This document shows, piece by piece, positions 1 to 12,590 of a stretch of 64,000 bases of DNA. Both the position numbers and the translations under genes were made by a program. This DNA comes from Oxyruncus cristatus (Eukaryota > Chordata > Aves > Passeriformes > Cotingidae): positions 246,866 to 310,865 of the forward strand of contig VXAY01006699.1 of the NCBI GenBank assembly GCA_013399855.1, in the 5' to 3' direction. Within the stretch, counting starts at the first letter, position 1. Each line of letters starts with the position of its first letter. The notes beneath the pieces were generated by a model. That model had not been told where the DNA came from. It worked only from the letters and a program-made list of their open reading frames with translations, and ran no database searches.

Positions 1-1189
1 CCTGCTGCAATGATTCCAGTGCTTGCCTTTCTCTGACAGATTCACCTTTTGCAATACATTCGCAGGGTCTGTTTGCAGTTTTTATTCTCTATCATACTGT
101 CAGTTCATTCATTCAGAGACTATCACGTCCAATTTCTACAAAACATTTCTATCTGATAAGCCTCAAGCACACCAGAGAACTTCTTATTATTAGCTCCATG
201 AGTATGACCTTATATTTCAATATATTCCTATTTCTGTTCATCTGCATCTTTTGGTATTAATTTCTGATGTCCTCTCTCCTATCTTCTATATGCATAGTAT
301 CAGCAAACTTTATCAGTATGGATCTGAACCCATGCTTGATTGAAAGCAATAAACCAGATGAGTTTCAAGATTGTATTCTGAGGAATTTGACTAGGAACTG
401 CCTTAATAATACTGCCTGAAACATTTGTGTGCTGCTATCCGTAAAAACACATCTTTGCTAATTTTACAATTTCTACATTAATTCTAGTCCTTTTTCAAGA
501 TATATTAGAGTATATCAAGTGCTACTATATCAAATATATCTAACCAGTGACTTAGTAAAAAAATCCACTACATTGTCTGGGGAAAAAAGCTACATTGTCA
601 AAAAAATACATGGATAAGGAAAAATCTCATAATAACAATAAGCCACCAAACCTATTTGTGGCTGCTTAAATATTCAGACAAAACAAAACTTGTTATTTTG
701 ATGCTGGAATAGATAAATACGAAATGATATATGCGGATTCTATGAAATCGAGGTGATCCTTTCTATTTTTCTATCTGTGGATGACTGTAGCTTTCTCAGA
801 AACTTACCTTTTGAGCTATACTTTTCAGAGATAGGTGAACCCAGGTTCTCCTTCACTAAAATACCAGGTTGATTCTCTCACTGAGAAGATCAATTAACAG
901 TAATAAGTAAGGCACTTTTTGAAAAAGTGTCCAAATCAAAACATGTCTCACATCATAAAAGACAGAGAATAGTCAGGAAAATTAATTTCCCCAGGTATTT
1001 AACAAAAAGACCAATTGACTTTTGTTTTGTTTTGAAGAGCTCTAAAGCAATGCTGACACAAGGAATAATAATAATAACAAAAAAAAAGACAGAATTAGGT
1101 CCAAGAATTAGTCTACAATATACAGTAATATCATAAATATTCTCTGAAGTCCTGTAAGCAGGATTGCTGTGGTAGGCAGTGATTATACA
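1..1189. other. unique AT-rich noncoding DNA
   Basis: I see no gene, RNA or recognisable repeat. The only open frame of note (927-1136, plus) is lysine- and isoleucine-rich and resembles no protein family; it covers an A-rich run near 1070-1090. The stretch ends at the 3' tip of a CR1 fragment. Confidence 0.6.
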
Positions 1190-1317
1190 ATCACAGAATC
1201 ACAGAATACGCTGAATTGGAAGGGACCCACGAGAATCATTTAGTCCAACTCCTGGCTGTGCACAGGGCCATCCCCAAGAATCACACCATGTGATTGTCCA
1301 AACATTTCTTAAACTCT
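1190..1317 (-). mobile_element. CR1 LINE 3'-end fragment
   Basis: The plus strand shows the reverse complement of a CR1 3' end: tcacagaatcacagaat at 1191-1207, then the diagnostic tggaagggaccca, a tagtccaactcctggc block and tccccaagaatcacaccatg. It aligns block for block with the copies at 18.05 and 52.8 kb (same ccatccccaagagtcacacc segment). After the caccatgtg block it lacks about 10 bases present in those copies and ends near the cttaaactct block, so only about 130 bp of 3' UTR remain. CR1 elements are usually 5'-truncated because reverse transcription starts at the RNA 3' end and stops early. No coding part survives. Confidence 0.9.
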
Positions 1318-4300
1318 TTACTATAAAATCTTTTTACTAATTAATTATGCATCTCAGAACATACTTTTCATATAATAAAAGGTATATGTTTATACCTACC
1401 CATTTCCATTGTGTGTTGTGTCAATGTAATTCATATATCTGTATTTCTTTTGTACCTGTTCATATATATTGCAGAGAGTTGGAAATGGATTATTAAAACA
1501 TTATACTTTGTATAATGTCTTTTGTACACAGCTGTGTGAACTGCCAGCACTACCAAATCTTGAAGTGGTTTTTTTTCCCACAGCCCATGCTCTCCTTTGT
1601 AGCTTTATATATATATTTCCCACAGAGAAACAAATGTTCTCATATTGAGCTTAAATAAGCCTTTTAACAGGCATAAGTTTTGCTTATTCTTGTCAGAGCA
1701 AAATTAGATATTAATCCAATGCCAAATAGAATTTACAAGAAAGTAATTCAGACACCAGATTGCAAAGTGCTTTTAAGTACTGCTTTACTATTTCCATATA
1801 GAGATTGGTCTCTTAACATTCTGAGGGAGAATAGCTATAGAATGTACAGTGGAAGTATGGAGAATATTTCTTCCCTGTTAATTTATTAAGGTGAATTGGC
1901 ATAAAGAGGGATGACAAATAGGTCTTTTTTTTTTTTTCATCCACAAAACACTTCCCATTAAAATGTGAATATTTTCTGTACGAGCATCAAGAATAACACA
2001 TTTAATTACACAAAACCCATGCATCATATGTTGAGAATGTAATATGGAGGGCAACAGAAAATGTAATGTGCATCATTAAATAAAGTACTAAAGGGGTCTA
2101 CACTTTGAAAGCAAGCCTCTGTGATGCTTGAACTTATTGAATAAGAGAATATTTTTTCTTCTAAAAGGTGGAAAAGTTACATAAAGACTTGTTTTGAGCT
2201 GTTCTTCTATCCTGTAAGATTGAACTTATTGCCATCACTACAAATTAGGGATTGATATGTTGAAATATCCATACCTAATATTTAAAAATAATGTGGTCTC
2301 TGTAAAATTATAGTGTATAATGATACTTTGTTGATTATGTATATAGACTGTTCATTATTCTCAATATGCATATAAAATATTCACACATATTAATAAGCAC
2401 ATAGTAAAATATATCAATTCAAATCATCACTGAATTTGATGAAAATAAAATGGATATAAATTTAACCTTGTTTATGTCAATGCCTTATCTAGAAGCTCAC
2501 TATGAAACTTCATAATTTACCATCTCACTGCTTGTAAAGAAAAGTGGCAGTCATTACCATTGCTCATTCGGTAAAAAAACCTTTATAAACACCTTTGTGT
2601 TGACAAGCTATAGTAAAAAATCCATATTTTTCATGCTTTCTGTAGTTACAGATATTTGATATCTTTATTTGATATCTATCTTTTATCACCAAGACTAATA
2701 GAAACAGAGTCAAAATATAGGGAAGATTTCAATAGGTAAAACATGGTTTGTACCGTTAAATATAGAATTTTCTTATTTGATTTCATTAAGCATGATACAT
2801 TTTTTACTGTGTTTATGTCCAGTAAGAAGTGAAATTCCTATACATAATGCAACAAAATTAATCTCTATGAACTTTAAAATAAATGCAGTATTGAAAAAAT
2901 CCCCAACAAATAAATTAAACATACTCATCTGCAGTTTGTGTACTTTTGCATGGTATCATTTCCATACATTTCAATTTTTCTGCTTGCTTTACTTTACATG
3001 TCAAAGAATAAGAAAACATACTTGTTTACTTGCTGGGTTAGCTAGTTTTCTTCTTTATCTAAGCAGAGGTTTTTGTAAAAGGTACTGAGACTTCAAAAAC
3101 ATACCTACTTGTGGGTTAGTGAGCTCACTGAAGAGCCACTGAAGAGACCATCTAAGGTCATCTCTTTTGTAATGAGAAATTTTGGTAGGATGCATGGAGT
3201 ATTACTAATCTATTGCTCTTACTGGAGAATTTTTGTCGCAGAGTCGTGAGTTTTTACTCTTTCAGCTTATTTGTAGCTATTTCTTAGGTTTTGCTCCACT
3301 GGCAAGCGAGAAGCAGCTGTATTGCAGTGAGAACATCAAAAACATAAGAGCAGAACTTTCACTGCTGCCTTAATCTAAACAGATGTGTTCACAGGTCTTG
3401 CTAAAAGCCTGATTTGTATCTGAAAGCATTCTTCTTTTCCATCACGATCCTTTGCTCTGCTTTGACTTTTTCAGATTAAAGAATCTCATAACTGTAATGT
3501 TTCCTGGGCACCACTACTTCATAAACTATTTAGGTTAAATGTAACCAAAGCTAACATGACAGCACTTGCAAACCAAGTGTCATTTAAAAACTTTTTTTTT
3601 CACTCCTTGCATGCACAAAATTACACATAATTTAAAGAACCTGTATTGGAATTATACAAGCACCTGAATTGTTTTATTTTGTAGAATAAAATTATATTTT
3701 CTCAAAGAATCAAGCTGTTAGAAAGCTTTGCATCCACCAAGATCCATTGGCACAGAAGTTTTATTAGAGTGGAAGGTTTGACTTAACAAAAATAAACTAA
3801 CTTAATAGGTCTAAAGCCCCTGTTTTCTTTTAGCAGTATTTCACTTTCTTTGCAGAAAACAACTTTTTTCTATTTTACTGTTCAGGGTCTTATATTTAAA
3901 GTGCTTTGTCATTTATGCCTGCTATGAGAACCCTGTTTTGAGTGCTGACCCTTTGTAGCTCATAAATCTCTTGGATTTATGCTATAATTTTATTTGAAGT
4001 CATCACACAAATTGATATATTTTGGCTTAGTGCAATTTAATAATACCAATCCTTTAGATTACTAGTTCTTGTTCACTTCTTTTGTGTGTCCACAACATCT
4101 TTTAGTTCCTACATTTAATGATTTTCACTGGATCTAAGTATATTAAGTGAATGTACTACTACATAACAGCAGGAGTCTATCTGAATGCTTTAGCAATCTC
4201 TCTTTAAAAAACAGGTATCAGACTCATGTCATGAAACCACAGATAGCATTTGAGGTCAAGCCAGTGTTTGAAGGTCAGAAAAATGGGAGTTAGAAACCCA

Positions 4301-5098
4301 AGTAGAATGAGGTAACCCAGCCCACCTATCCATGTGGAGCCACGCAGTCAGGAAGGTGTGAGCGCCAAGGGAAATAGTCAGGTATGAATGACTGTGAACG
4401 AAGCTTGCTCATTTAAAAGAACTGCTGATGACACCGCATGAGTAAGACGTTCTTCACTGAATGGAATAATCTTGTTGTTTATGAGAGGGTTGTGTGCATT
4501 GTCCAGTGCTTTTGAGGCTGATCAGGAACCCTGCCAGCAGAGCGAGGGGCTTGAGCGGGTGAGCTGAAGCCCTTTAACAGTCAGATGTGAGGATGGTTTT
4601 ACAGCCTAACAAAGCACTGCTCAGTTGAGAGAGGCTGTCAGAGAACACCTGAGAGAGAAATTCTACATTTACAATCCATATAACAGGAGAGTAGTATTCT
4701 CCCCACCATTTCTTCACAAGTTAACAATTAATATTGAATGGTTTTATCCTGTATAGTTAGCATAAAGAATGAAGTGTAATAATTCAGTGATGTGTACTGC
4801 TACAGTGAGAGATATTAGGCTTAGGCAGAAATGGCATGGTGGAAAGTCACTGATACCCTTGAATATACAGCAGCTACCTAACCCCACATATTGATAGGTC
4901 CACGTAGCTGCTGCTAGATCAAAAAAATGAGAGAATTTCTTTTTGCAGCCTGAACTGAGTAGCAATGTTCTCTGAAAAACTTCAGGGGTGCTTACTTTTA
5001 TTCTAAATAATAATATTTCTTCCTGACTGTTAAACATGGTCAATCTATAATTTTTATTTTGTATCTTATACATGCCCTTTTACATGTCTCTCACTTTG
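1318..5098. other. unique AT-rich noncoding DNA
   Basis: This is a long stretch without recognisable genes or repeats. It contains short homopolymers (poly-T near 1926-1939) and AT dinucleotide runs (near 1604-1616). A less AT-rich block at about 4230-4640 holds no open frame, splice-bounded exon or repeat that I recognise. The 103-codon frame at 2777-3088 has low-complexity, cysteine- and leucine-scattered composition typical of a chance frame. Confidence 0.55.
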
Positions 5099-5182
5099 TA
5101 TCTGTTCATTCCTATAATATTTAGTACCATCATATGAAAGTATCTGTTCATTCCTTTAATATTTAGTATCATGATATGAAAG
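5099..5182. repeat. 42-bp tandem duplication (two units)
   Basis: Two adjacent 42-base units, 5099-5140 and 5141-5182, both begin tatctgttcattcct and end atatgaaag. They differ at three positions, so the duplication is not brand new. The unit has no protein-coding or RNA-gene features. It is probably a local slippage or replication duplication. Confidence 0.9.
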
Positions 5183-6592
5183 TATTATAGTAACACAACA
5201 ATCAAGGCAGGAATCAAGGTTTTGAAATATAGTGACAGGCACAATACTTATTTTTCATATTACAGCATATATGTCTTCTTGAAATAATTATATACAGTTT
5301 TCACCAAAGATGTGATATGCTGCTGAAATAAGTCCACTAGGGCTTATTGTAAATGGTATTTTTGTGGCTTGCTTCCTTATGCTTTTGTCATTTTACCCTA
5401 GATTTATAAAGAGGTTCATGGAAAGTCATAATTATTTTAAGAAGGCAGCAGGGAAAGTGTTCTTTCAACATGTCTATAAATCTTTACTTATGCTCTACAG
5501 AGAACTCTGCTCTCTATGTCTGCTTTAACAGTGTAAGAGGAGTGTATCATAATGCCTTGAGTTGTCAGAGATTCCAGAATCTTTATAATATGAGATCAAA
5601 AGTGAAGACAATTTCATTGTAATAGTCCTGGCAACAAAGAAAGAAAGATACCAATTCAGCTGGCACACTGACATGATAGCAGGTGGATGTTCTTTGGTAG
5701 AGTTAAAATGTATGTTGGACTGGAGTGTGTGTGTGTATATATACATATAGAAACATATATACACATATATGTATACATTGCGAGGAAGCTAGTAAATCTG
5801 AGATGTAGAAAAGGATATGATTACTGAAAATATGGACAATTTTGTTGACAATATTTCGAGGGAATGCAGAATATAAAAATTCCCCCTCTCTAAATGGTTA
5901 ATAACTTCCTTTCAGAAGAAGAAACGTTGCTCCTGATGAAATCCTCAGCAGATAGCACTCGGACTATTGCCTTTCATTCTCCTAAACACATGTTTACAAA
6001 AGACAATTTTCCTTTCTTTTTCTCTTCTGCAAGGAGATATCCCTTTGTAAGGCTTACAGCCTATTAGAGGAAAGGTGTGGTTCTGGTGGTTACACGTGGA
6101 CACAGATTTCTTGTGAAGTGTAGGGAATCTTTTAAATGAAAGTTTGGAGAGTTGTGTAGAGAAATATTTGTTGGGAATTTTTAAGGTTCAGCTAATTCTG
6201 CTTTGGGTAGTAGTTAAGCTAAATGATTTTTTATGGTCCTTCCCCTTTTTTTTAAAAGCTCCCTATGAGATCATGCTGGTAGGAAAAAACACCTGAAAGC
6301 TATTCATCAAAAACACTTTGTTTTAAGAGCAACACAATATTTACTGCCTCTGTTTGTTTAAAGTCGTCTTACGGTAATTTATAAAGAATTGTTTGTCACA
6401 GGAGAGTAGAAAGCTTAGACAAAGTTTTAAAAAGTAAAGCCTTACTGGTGAGTCTGAAGGTGCAGAAAGGACTCCCTTGATTTCTAAACTCCCTCTCAGG
6501 GAAGGGTTTATGTGTGACTGAATCTTGTCTTAACCTTGGACTGTGTTAATGGTTTGAATTTAAAGGAGTTATAGACATATGGTTAAACCACT
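5183..6592. other. unique noncoding DNA with a (TG/TA)n patch
   Basis: The stretch contains an alternating purine-pyrimidine patch at about 5727-5776 (gtgtgtgtgtatatatacat and further AT/AC alternation), which could adopt Z-DNA or a cruciform. Otherwise I see no gene or interspersed repeat. The right end reaches the putative target-site duplication of the LTR. Confidence 0.55.
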
Positions 6593-6598
6593 TTGTCC

Positions 6599-7234
6599 TG
6601 CAGGTTTTAATGATGGCAAACCAGATATATTTATATAAACAAATTATTTATTATGACAAATTAACAAACAGGTGAACAGATGAAAGATCTTAATCAGAAT
6701 TATTTACTACACAGTGTAAAAGCTAAATAATCTACTAATAGAATATTATACAACAAAGTAATATAGTGCACTGTAACAAAACAATTATATTAAAGCAATT
6801 GTATCAAAGCCAGCAAAAGAAATAATTATGAAGTAGAGACTGATATAACTCACGAGACAGTGGGCAGATCTCTCTCGTAACCCCTGGGGAGTGACCATGA
6901 AGAGGCATCTCTGCTTCATGGGAGAAGCTCCACACTCCAAGGAAGTAAGCGGAAGAATATGCCATATGGAAGTTGGACTGGGCTTTTATAGTTATGAAGT
7001 GATGGACTGGCAGTCTCAGATCTACAAGCTCACAGACTAGCTTATCTGTCACATCTTGTCTCAAAAGAAGGATGTATATTCAAAGTCTGGGGAACCAGGC
7101 TGGTCTTAGCATACTTTAACACCAAGACAGCACCCTGGCACCAGCAGCTGAAGTTGCATGATAGCTTGCATGATGGCTTACGTAGTATGCACTACTGGAT
7201 TTTAGGTCTGTTCAGGGTGGGCTATCCTACCACA
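6599..7234 (-). mobile_element. probable solo LTR of an avian endogenous retrovirus
   Basis: Read on the minus strand the segment begins TGTGGTAGG and ends CTGCA, the TG...CA form of retroviral LTRs; the TGTGGT-GG opening is common in avian ERV LTR families. A TATA box (CTATAAAAG on the minus strand) lies at 6983-6991 and a polyadenylation signal AATAAA at 6647-6652, about 50 bases before the LTR end, so U3, R and U5 parts are in a sensible order. The flanks carry a candidate 6-bp target-site duplication with one mismatch, ttgtcc (6593-6598) and ttgttc (7235-7240). No gag, pol or env sequence adjoins, so this is a solo LTR left after recombination between two LTRs. Boundaries and family are inferred by eye. 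Confidence 0.6.
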
Positions 7235-7324
7235 TTGTTCAAGAACGGATCTGTCCATAGTTTTAGTGGCTGCTGTGTAAGACCGGTACTTTGGACAGTA
7301 AATACTGTATTCTGAGTACATATA

Positions 7325-7944
7325 ATAGAGAATGGTTTGGCTTGGAAGGGCCCTTAAAGATCATCTAGTTACAATTCCCCCCTCCATTAGAAGAGGTTGC
7401 TCAAAGCTCCATCCAACCTGGCAGTGAACACAAGGGATGGAGCATCCACAATTTCTCTGGGCAGTATGTTCCAGTGCCTCACTACCCTCACAGGAAATAA
7501 TTTTTTCCTAACACCTAGTCTAAACCTGCCCTCTTTCAGTTTAAAATCATTGCCCCTTGTCCTGTCACCATATAAAATGTCCATCTCCCTCCTTTTCATA
7601 AACTCTCTTAAGGTACTGGAAGGCCACAATGAGGTCTCCCTAGAACCTTTAGGCTTCTTTAGGCTGAGCAACCCAGTCTTCATAGGAGAGGTGCTCCAGC
7701 CCTCTCATCATCTTTGTGGCCCTCCTCTGGACCCGTTCTAACAGGTCCATGTCCTTTTTGTGCTGGGGACTCCAGAGCTGGACGCAGGACTTCAAGTGGG
7801 GTCTCATGAGGGCAGAGTAAAGGAGGAGAATCACCTCCCTCAACCTGCTGTGTTGCTTATTGATGCAAGACAGGATGCAGTTGGCCTTCTGGGCTGTGCT
7901 ACCACACTACTGGCCAATGCCCAGATTTTTATCCACGAGAACCC
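7325..7944 (-). mobile_element. CR1 LINE, 5'-truncated copy
   Basis: The plus strand reads as the complement of a CR1 3' third: agaatggtttggcttggaag at 7329, then gttgctcaaagctccatcc, ggtgctccagccctc, ccagagctggacgcagga and gttggccttctgggctg, in CR1 order. The terminal octamer repeat has decayed to a partial copy. It carries the end of ORF2 plus a short 3' UTR. Its gaatggtttgg-type 3' end marks a different CR1 subfamily from the copies at 18 and 52.8 kb. It sits about 90 bp beyond the LTR and in the same orientation. Confidence 0.93.
7387..7843 (-). pseudogene. CR1 ORF2 C-terminal remnant (frameshifted)
   Basis: CR1 ORF2 encodes an endonuclease-reverse transcriptase; only its C-terminal tail after the polymerase core remains. 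Two overlapping minus-strand frames carry it. One (7649-7843) contains YSALMRPHL and [11 protein letters not shown]; the other (7387-7683) contains [18 protein letters not shown] and ends [10 protein letters not shown], the usual end of avian CR1 ORF2. The two frames differ in phase, so there is a frameshift in the overlap at about 7649-7683. No catalytic residues are present, so the fragment is non-functional. The 114-codon plus-strand frame at 7397-7741 is its antisense shadow. Confidence 0.9.
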
Positions 7945-10900
7945 ATGTCATATGAATGATATGAGAATGAAATACAAAGAAGCTGAAATATTTTACATGT
8001 TGGATTCTGCCACACAGACATTTCATTTTGATACTTTACTTTTAAAAAAACAGATCTAAAGAATAAAAAAAATCTCGAGAGAGTTGAGAAAGATAAAAAT
8101 TAGGACAGTCAGAAAAAAAATAGCTGGACTGCCAATATATTTTTTGAGGAGTTCCAGTCTAAAATTTTCAGACATGTAAAAAAATTTGTATATTTCTTAG
8201 TGGTTACATAAAGAAAGCTTATGTATTTAATGTATAGCTCTTTCTCTTAATTTTCTTTTTTTTCCATTAGCGATATGACTATGAAAAACTGAGTTCTGTC
8301 ACACCTTTGCCTCATCTTTTTTATTTTATTTTTTAAGTATGAAAAACATGTAACATAAGTATGTATCCATCCTGAGTGAAAAAATTGCAATAAAGTCTAC
8401 TTTATATACACTGAGGTAAAATCTGGGGGTGTTCTTTAATGTCAGTTTTTCATAATGGTGCTGCAACTGAAAAAACCCACCAATTTACATATAGGAGATT
8501 TATTCTGCAGATTAAATCCCTTACTATTTTTGTTACCCCAATAAAATATGAACAAGTAATAATTTTGCTGAAGCATGACATACTTAACCTGACAGTTAAG
8601 GAAAATTTGTAATCTTCTGGTTATTGCAATACAATGTATTTAGAATTTTAAGTATCACAGCATGAAAATTTCATCTTTGTAAACTAAACAAGAGCCTTTC
8701 TTCACAAAAGGTCCATACAACAAAATTTATTTTTTATAGCAAACTTTTAACAAAAAGTTATCTATAATGATTTCCTGGTACCATGTATACATATGCTGTA
8801 TATAGTTTAAGTATACTTTAATTAAGAAAAGACTATTATGACTATCAAAAATAGTAAATATATATCTAAAGTCATTGAGTAAAAAGAATTACTTTTGTTA
8901 CTTTTCCTCTTCTAATTTTCAAAAGCTTACGTAATCTCAGTAGAAAAAGAAACAGCTGCTACAGTTCTTCATGACTGTGCATCTTTGACGCACCAAAACA
9001 CAAATGAGTTCTATCGTATAAAGTACATTTGTCAAATTAATACCTAACCCAACTACTGCAAGACAGGGAATTTGTCTCCAAAGACCCTGTCTGACTGATA
9101 AAAAAGTAGAGAAAGAAAGAAGCACTTGACATCAGAGCAGAGCAGAAACTTGTTTAGTGAGGCCCCTTTCTTTTAATTAATAGGGCTTGGTTAAATGATA
9201 CTACTAATAGTTTTTGTTTCTGGGAAGGTGAAAGTAGAGATGTTGGTGCCACTGACTAGAGGAACTAGAATTTCTAAGATCTACGTAGCTAAACACGATT
9301 GCCATTAGCTTGGGAAAACCTGGTTTTGTAAGACCGTTGCTGGCCTAATTTGTATTCCTGGTCCTGTAATCCCCCTCCTATTATTCTCAATGACTTAGTG
9401 AGATCTCATTACTTTTGAGACTGTGAAATTGTCCTGAAGTGTTAAGTAATGATTGGTGGCATTAGAAATATCCTACATGAATCTGGTTATTTTTCCACAT
9501 TCCTTAAAGAAAGAATATCACATCTCACTGTCTCATTTAAAACCTCTCTTATATAAAACTTAAGTATGTTCCAACATAAAGTTTTTAATTTACTCTAGAC
9601 TCCAGCCTCACATAGAACACAGGAAACTTGATATTTCATTGATTTCAGTCTATATATTGGTCCCAAATCTTAAAACTGAAATAACAGGTTATTTCAGTCT
9701 TAAGCCTACTAAAGACAACAGGTAGAATCAAATCTATCCACCCAAGGATTACGGTGTAGCTGCCACTCAGGTTAGGACACAACTCTTCTCGTACTCCAGA
9801 TAGATGTGGCGAAGAAATATTTGTTCATTATGGTCCCAAATTGTTTCTGAAACAGATCACTCACCAAAGGTAATGGGAATTGCATTTTTCTAAGGACTAT
9901 TTACATGACACGTGTGTTGAACCAAGATATTTCCATATGCTCTCAAGTCTAAGTATTCAGTTTACAAAAAAACCCAAACTTTGCAATATATTTTCCTTAA
10001 TTTCTACCTAAGTGATGTTTTTCTTAATTAAAAAAGTACAACCTGATTATATTTTGTATAGGTGGGTAGTTGAATATATAAACAGAAGAGAAAAGCCTTG
10101 TGTTCAACCATAACAGCCTTTCAGAGCAAATTCAAAGAAACAAACATCATATGTCATGATTTATTTATTTTTTTTTAAAGTGACATGCCAAGCTGTTCAA
10201 GTTTGGCTTTTCATTCCTCTGGTGGTAATATAGCTGCTGCGACGTTCTCTAGCTCTCCCCTGTAAGTGACTTAGGCAAGATTACAGTGTGGTGCATTAAA
10301 ATGGAATTGACAACCAGTTCAGAGAGAGGAAGAGTGGGTTTTTAATATGAAAAATTGTCTCCTTCTTCAGATTTTACCAATCATGTCATGTTACATTAGA
10401 CAGAGTAATAGAACATTAGCTGTGTAATGAGACATGACTGCTAAAATGTAAAGGAGAACACACTTTCAGATTAGCTAGTCCTGTTGAAAGTGATAGCTTG
10501 CATCTAATCTGCAACTCTTGTAGATATTATGCAAACCAGCTGTTTGTGAATTCCAGTTCATTTGGAAATTGGAAACAGTGTCAGATACATTATCAGCTGC
10601 TCAAAATATTTCTCTCTCTTAATTTTTGTTACTAAATAAAGAGAGGTTTTTGAGAAACACAATTATAAGTTATTTTCATTTAATGCTTGACAGTTTTCTT
10701 AGATTCTTTGGGCCAGAACTTCAGTTGAATTATAAATTAAAGTTTTGTTTTAGTGAAGTCAGCAGAACTTCAGACATTTGAACAATTTTAAAACTACTCT
10801 CTCTTAGAGGTGCAATGACATAAAGTTTCACAGTACTTAACAGTGTATCAGTTAACAATGTTGGTCCAAAATGATTTTTACCTTGTTATGAAATGATGTT

Positions 10901-12489
10901 TCATTGCAACTGAAATATTCCATAAAAAGTCTTCAGAGAAATTTTATCAGGACAGAAGAAGGCAGAGATTTTAATTTCAGATTATTTTGAGTAAATAATG
11001 GAGTAAAGATCTGACTCTTGAACTTCAAGGTGTGAGGCACCAGATATTTTAAGGCATGTTAGATGTTCTCCTCTATACCATGACAGATAACAAAAGGTTT
11101 TCTTTCTTTTCCCCTCTCAACCACTTGCAAACAAGACAAATTTTAGACCCCTGATGTTTTTTGTGTGCTATAACTCTGGTTTTCAACCATATCATGCAAC
11201 AAATCAATCCAGTTGTTTCAAAATCTGAACATTTATAATGTTTTGTCTTTGTAGTACTGCTGCTTGTCACAGCAATGCTCTGTATCATGTGGGAAACCCT
11301 TAGAACTTGATCACATCCATAAGTTACATTTTGTGTCTGGAAAAGGAGAACAAAATGGTTGGCATGTTGTAATGGACCCTTAAGAACTTGGCACTAGATT
11401 TATGTTTTGGCTGTGTTGATAAGCACTGACATGATAAATGATGAAAATAACCTTAGCAGTGGAATATGAGATTCATTTGCTCAGAAGAAAGAGCATTAAA
11501 AACCAGAAAGATTACATATATGGAAATGTACATCTAGAGAAAGTCAAAAGATGCAAGCTTCTAATGCTATCAAATCAAACTGTTCATTATTTCCCTTACA
11601 TTTAATATTTAGAAAAGTGATTCTACTTTCAAGTATTTCAGTTTATTCAGAGTGCTGCCATTTGATTAAGATATGCATGCTAGCAAACCTAACTTCCTCT
11701 GAAATCACTAGGAATAGTCAATCTCATAAACTGCAACTCTCACTTAGGACAGGAAAAATAAAAAACAAGAAAAAAGATATTGATTTTTGCAATGCTGATT
11801 GAAAATGTACGTTTAGAAGGAAAATGGAACAGACTGAGTCTATGAACTGTTATGTACGTAGTTTTTGTGAAAGTTTCTCATTTATTATTACTGTGCAATT
11901 ACAGTCTTATATATCTATAACAACCATAATTTAGCATCAGTGTGGATGAATTGCCAATACTTGGCTTCCTCTGAGCAGAAAATGCCAAATTGCTGAGCTG
12001 AATTATATTATCAAGCAATGTAAAAATTTTTAGCTGTTCTGTCTTTATTTGCATCTCAGGAATTACATTGCTAAATCTTCACATAGTATCTTCAAAGAGT
12101 ACCCCTTTATGACTGTTTTTTTCCTGCATATACTTTTTATTTAAATTGAAGTTGTCTCAACTTACACTTTTAATAGCATCAAAATCCTTTGGGTTCTTAT
12201 TAGATGGAATCCAAGCACAAAATTCTCTCATCTTCTCTACTGTACAGATCTTTGAAGGGGAAAGAAATTTCTTCTATATTTGCAGTTGTGGTTACAGACT
12301 GATACGCTTATGTCTTTACATTGCCAAAATGACAAAATTTTATGTAAGCAGTTGCAGTCACACTCAGATGAGAAAAAAATATGAGAAGAGAAATTAAAGT
12401 ATGATTTCTTCAGATTCTGGTTTACACTTCTGCAGATACAGACCTCTTAGAATTTGTATTTATAGAATGGATCTTTTTTTGAGTTCTGA
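7945..12489. other. unique AT-rich noncoding DNA
   Basis: I see no gene, RNA or recognisable transposon over 4.5 kb. A block at about 10120-10610 has the mixed, non-repetitive, motif-dense texture often seen in conserved noncoding elements (see findings), but conservation cannot be judged here. Open frames at 11073-11288 and 11551-11802 have no recognisable domains. Confidence 0.55.
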
Positions 12490-12490
12490 T

Positions 12491-12590
12491 AGGTGGTTTT
12501 TTTTGTTTGTGGGGTTGTGGGGGGGTTGTTTGTTTGTTTGTTTGTGGATTTGGGGGTTTTGTTTGGGAGGGAGGTGGGGGTTGAGGGTTT
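12491..12590 (+). repeat. G/T-rich low-complexity tract with a G-quadruplex motif
   Basis: About 100 bases are almost purely G and T: runs of T and TTTG units (12527-12544), a run of G at about 12519-12526, GGGGG at 12552-12556, then gggagggaggtgggggttga plus ggg at 12565-12587. The last part fits four G-tracts of three or more separated by loops of 1 to 6 bases, a canonical G-quadruplex pattern on the plus strand. The tract is isolated in AT-rich DNA and has no gene next to it. Confidence 0.85.

Noticed and set aside
5727..5776. Alternating TG/TA patch as a regulatory element
   Set aside because: It is explained as a decayed dinucleotide microsatellite, with nothing gene-like nearby.
6804..7064. 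86-codon minus-strand frame
   Set aside because: It falls inside the probable solo LTR, spanning the region downstream of its TATA box. LTRs do not normally code, and no family motif is seen.
7397..7741. 114-codon plus-strand open frame
   Set aside because: Antisense of the CR1 ORF2 tail, whose family motifs are read on the minus strand.
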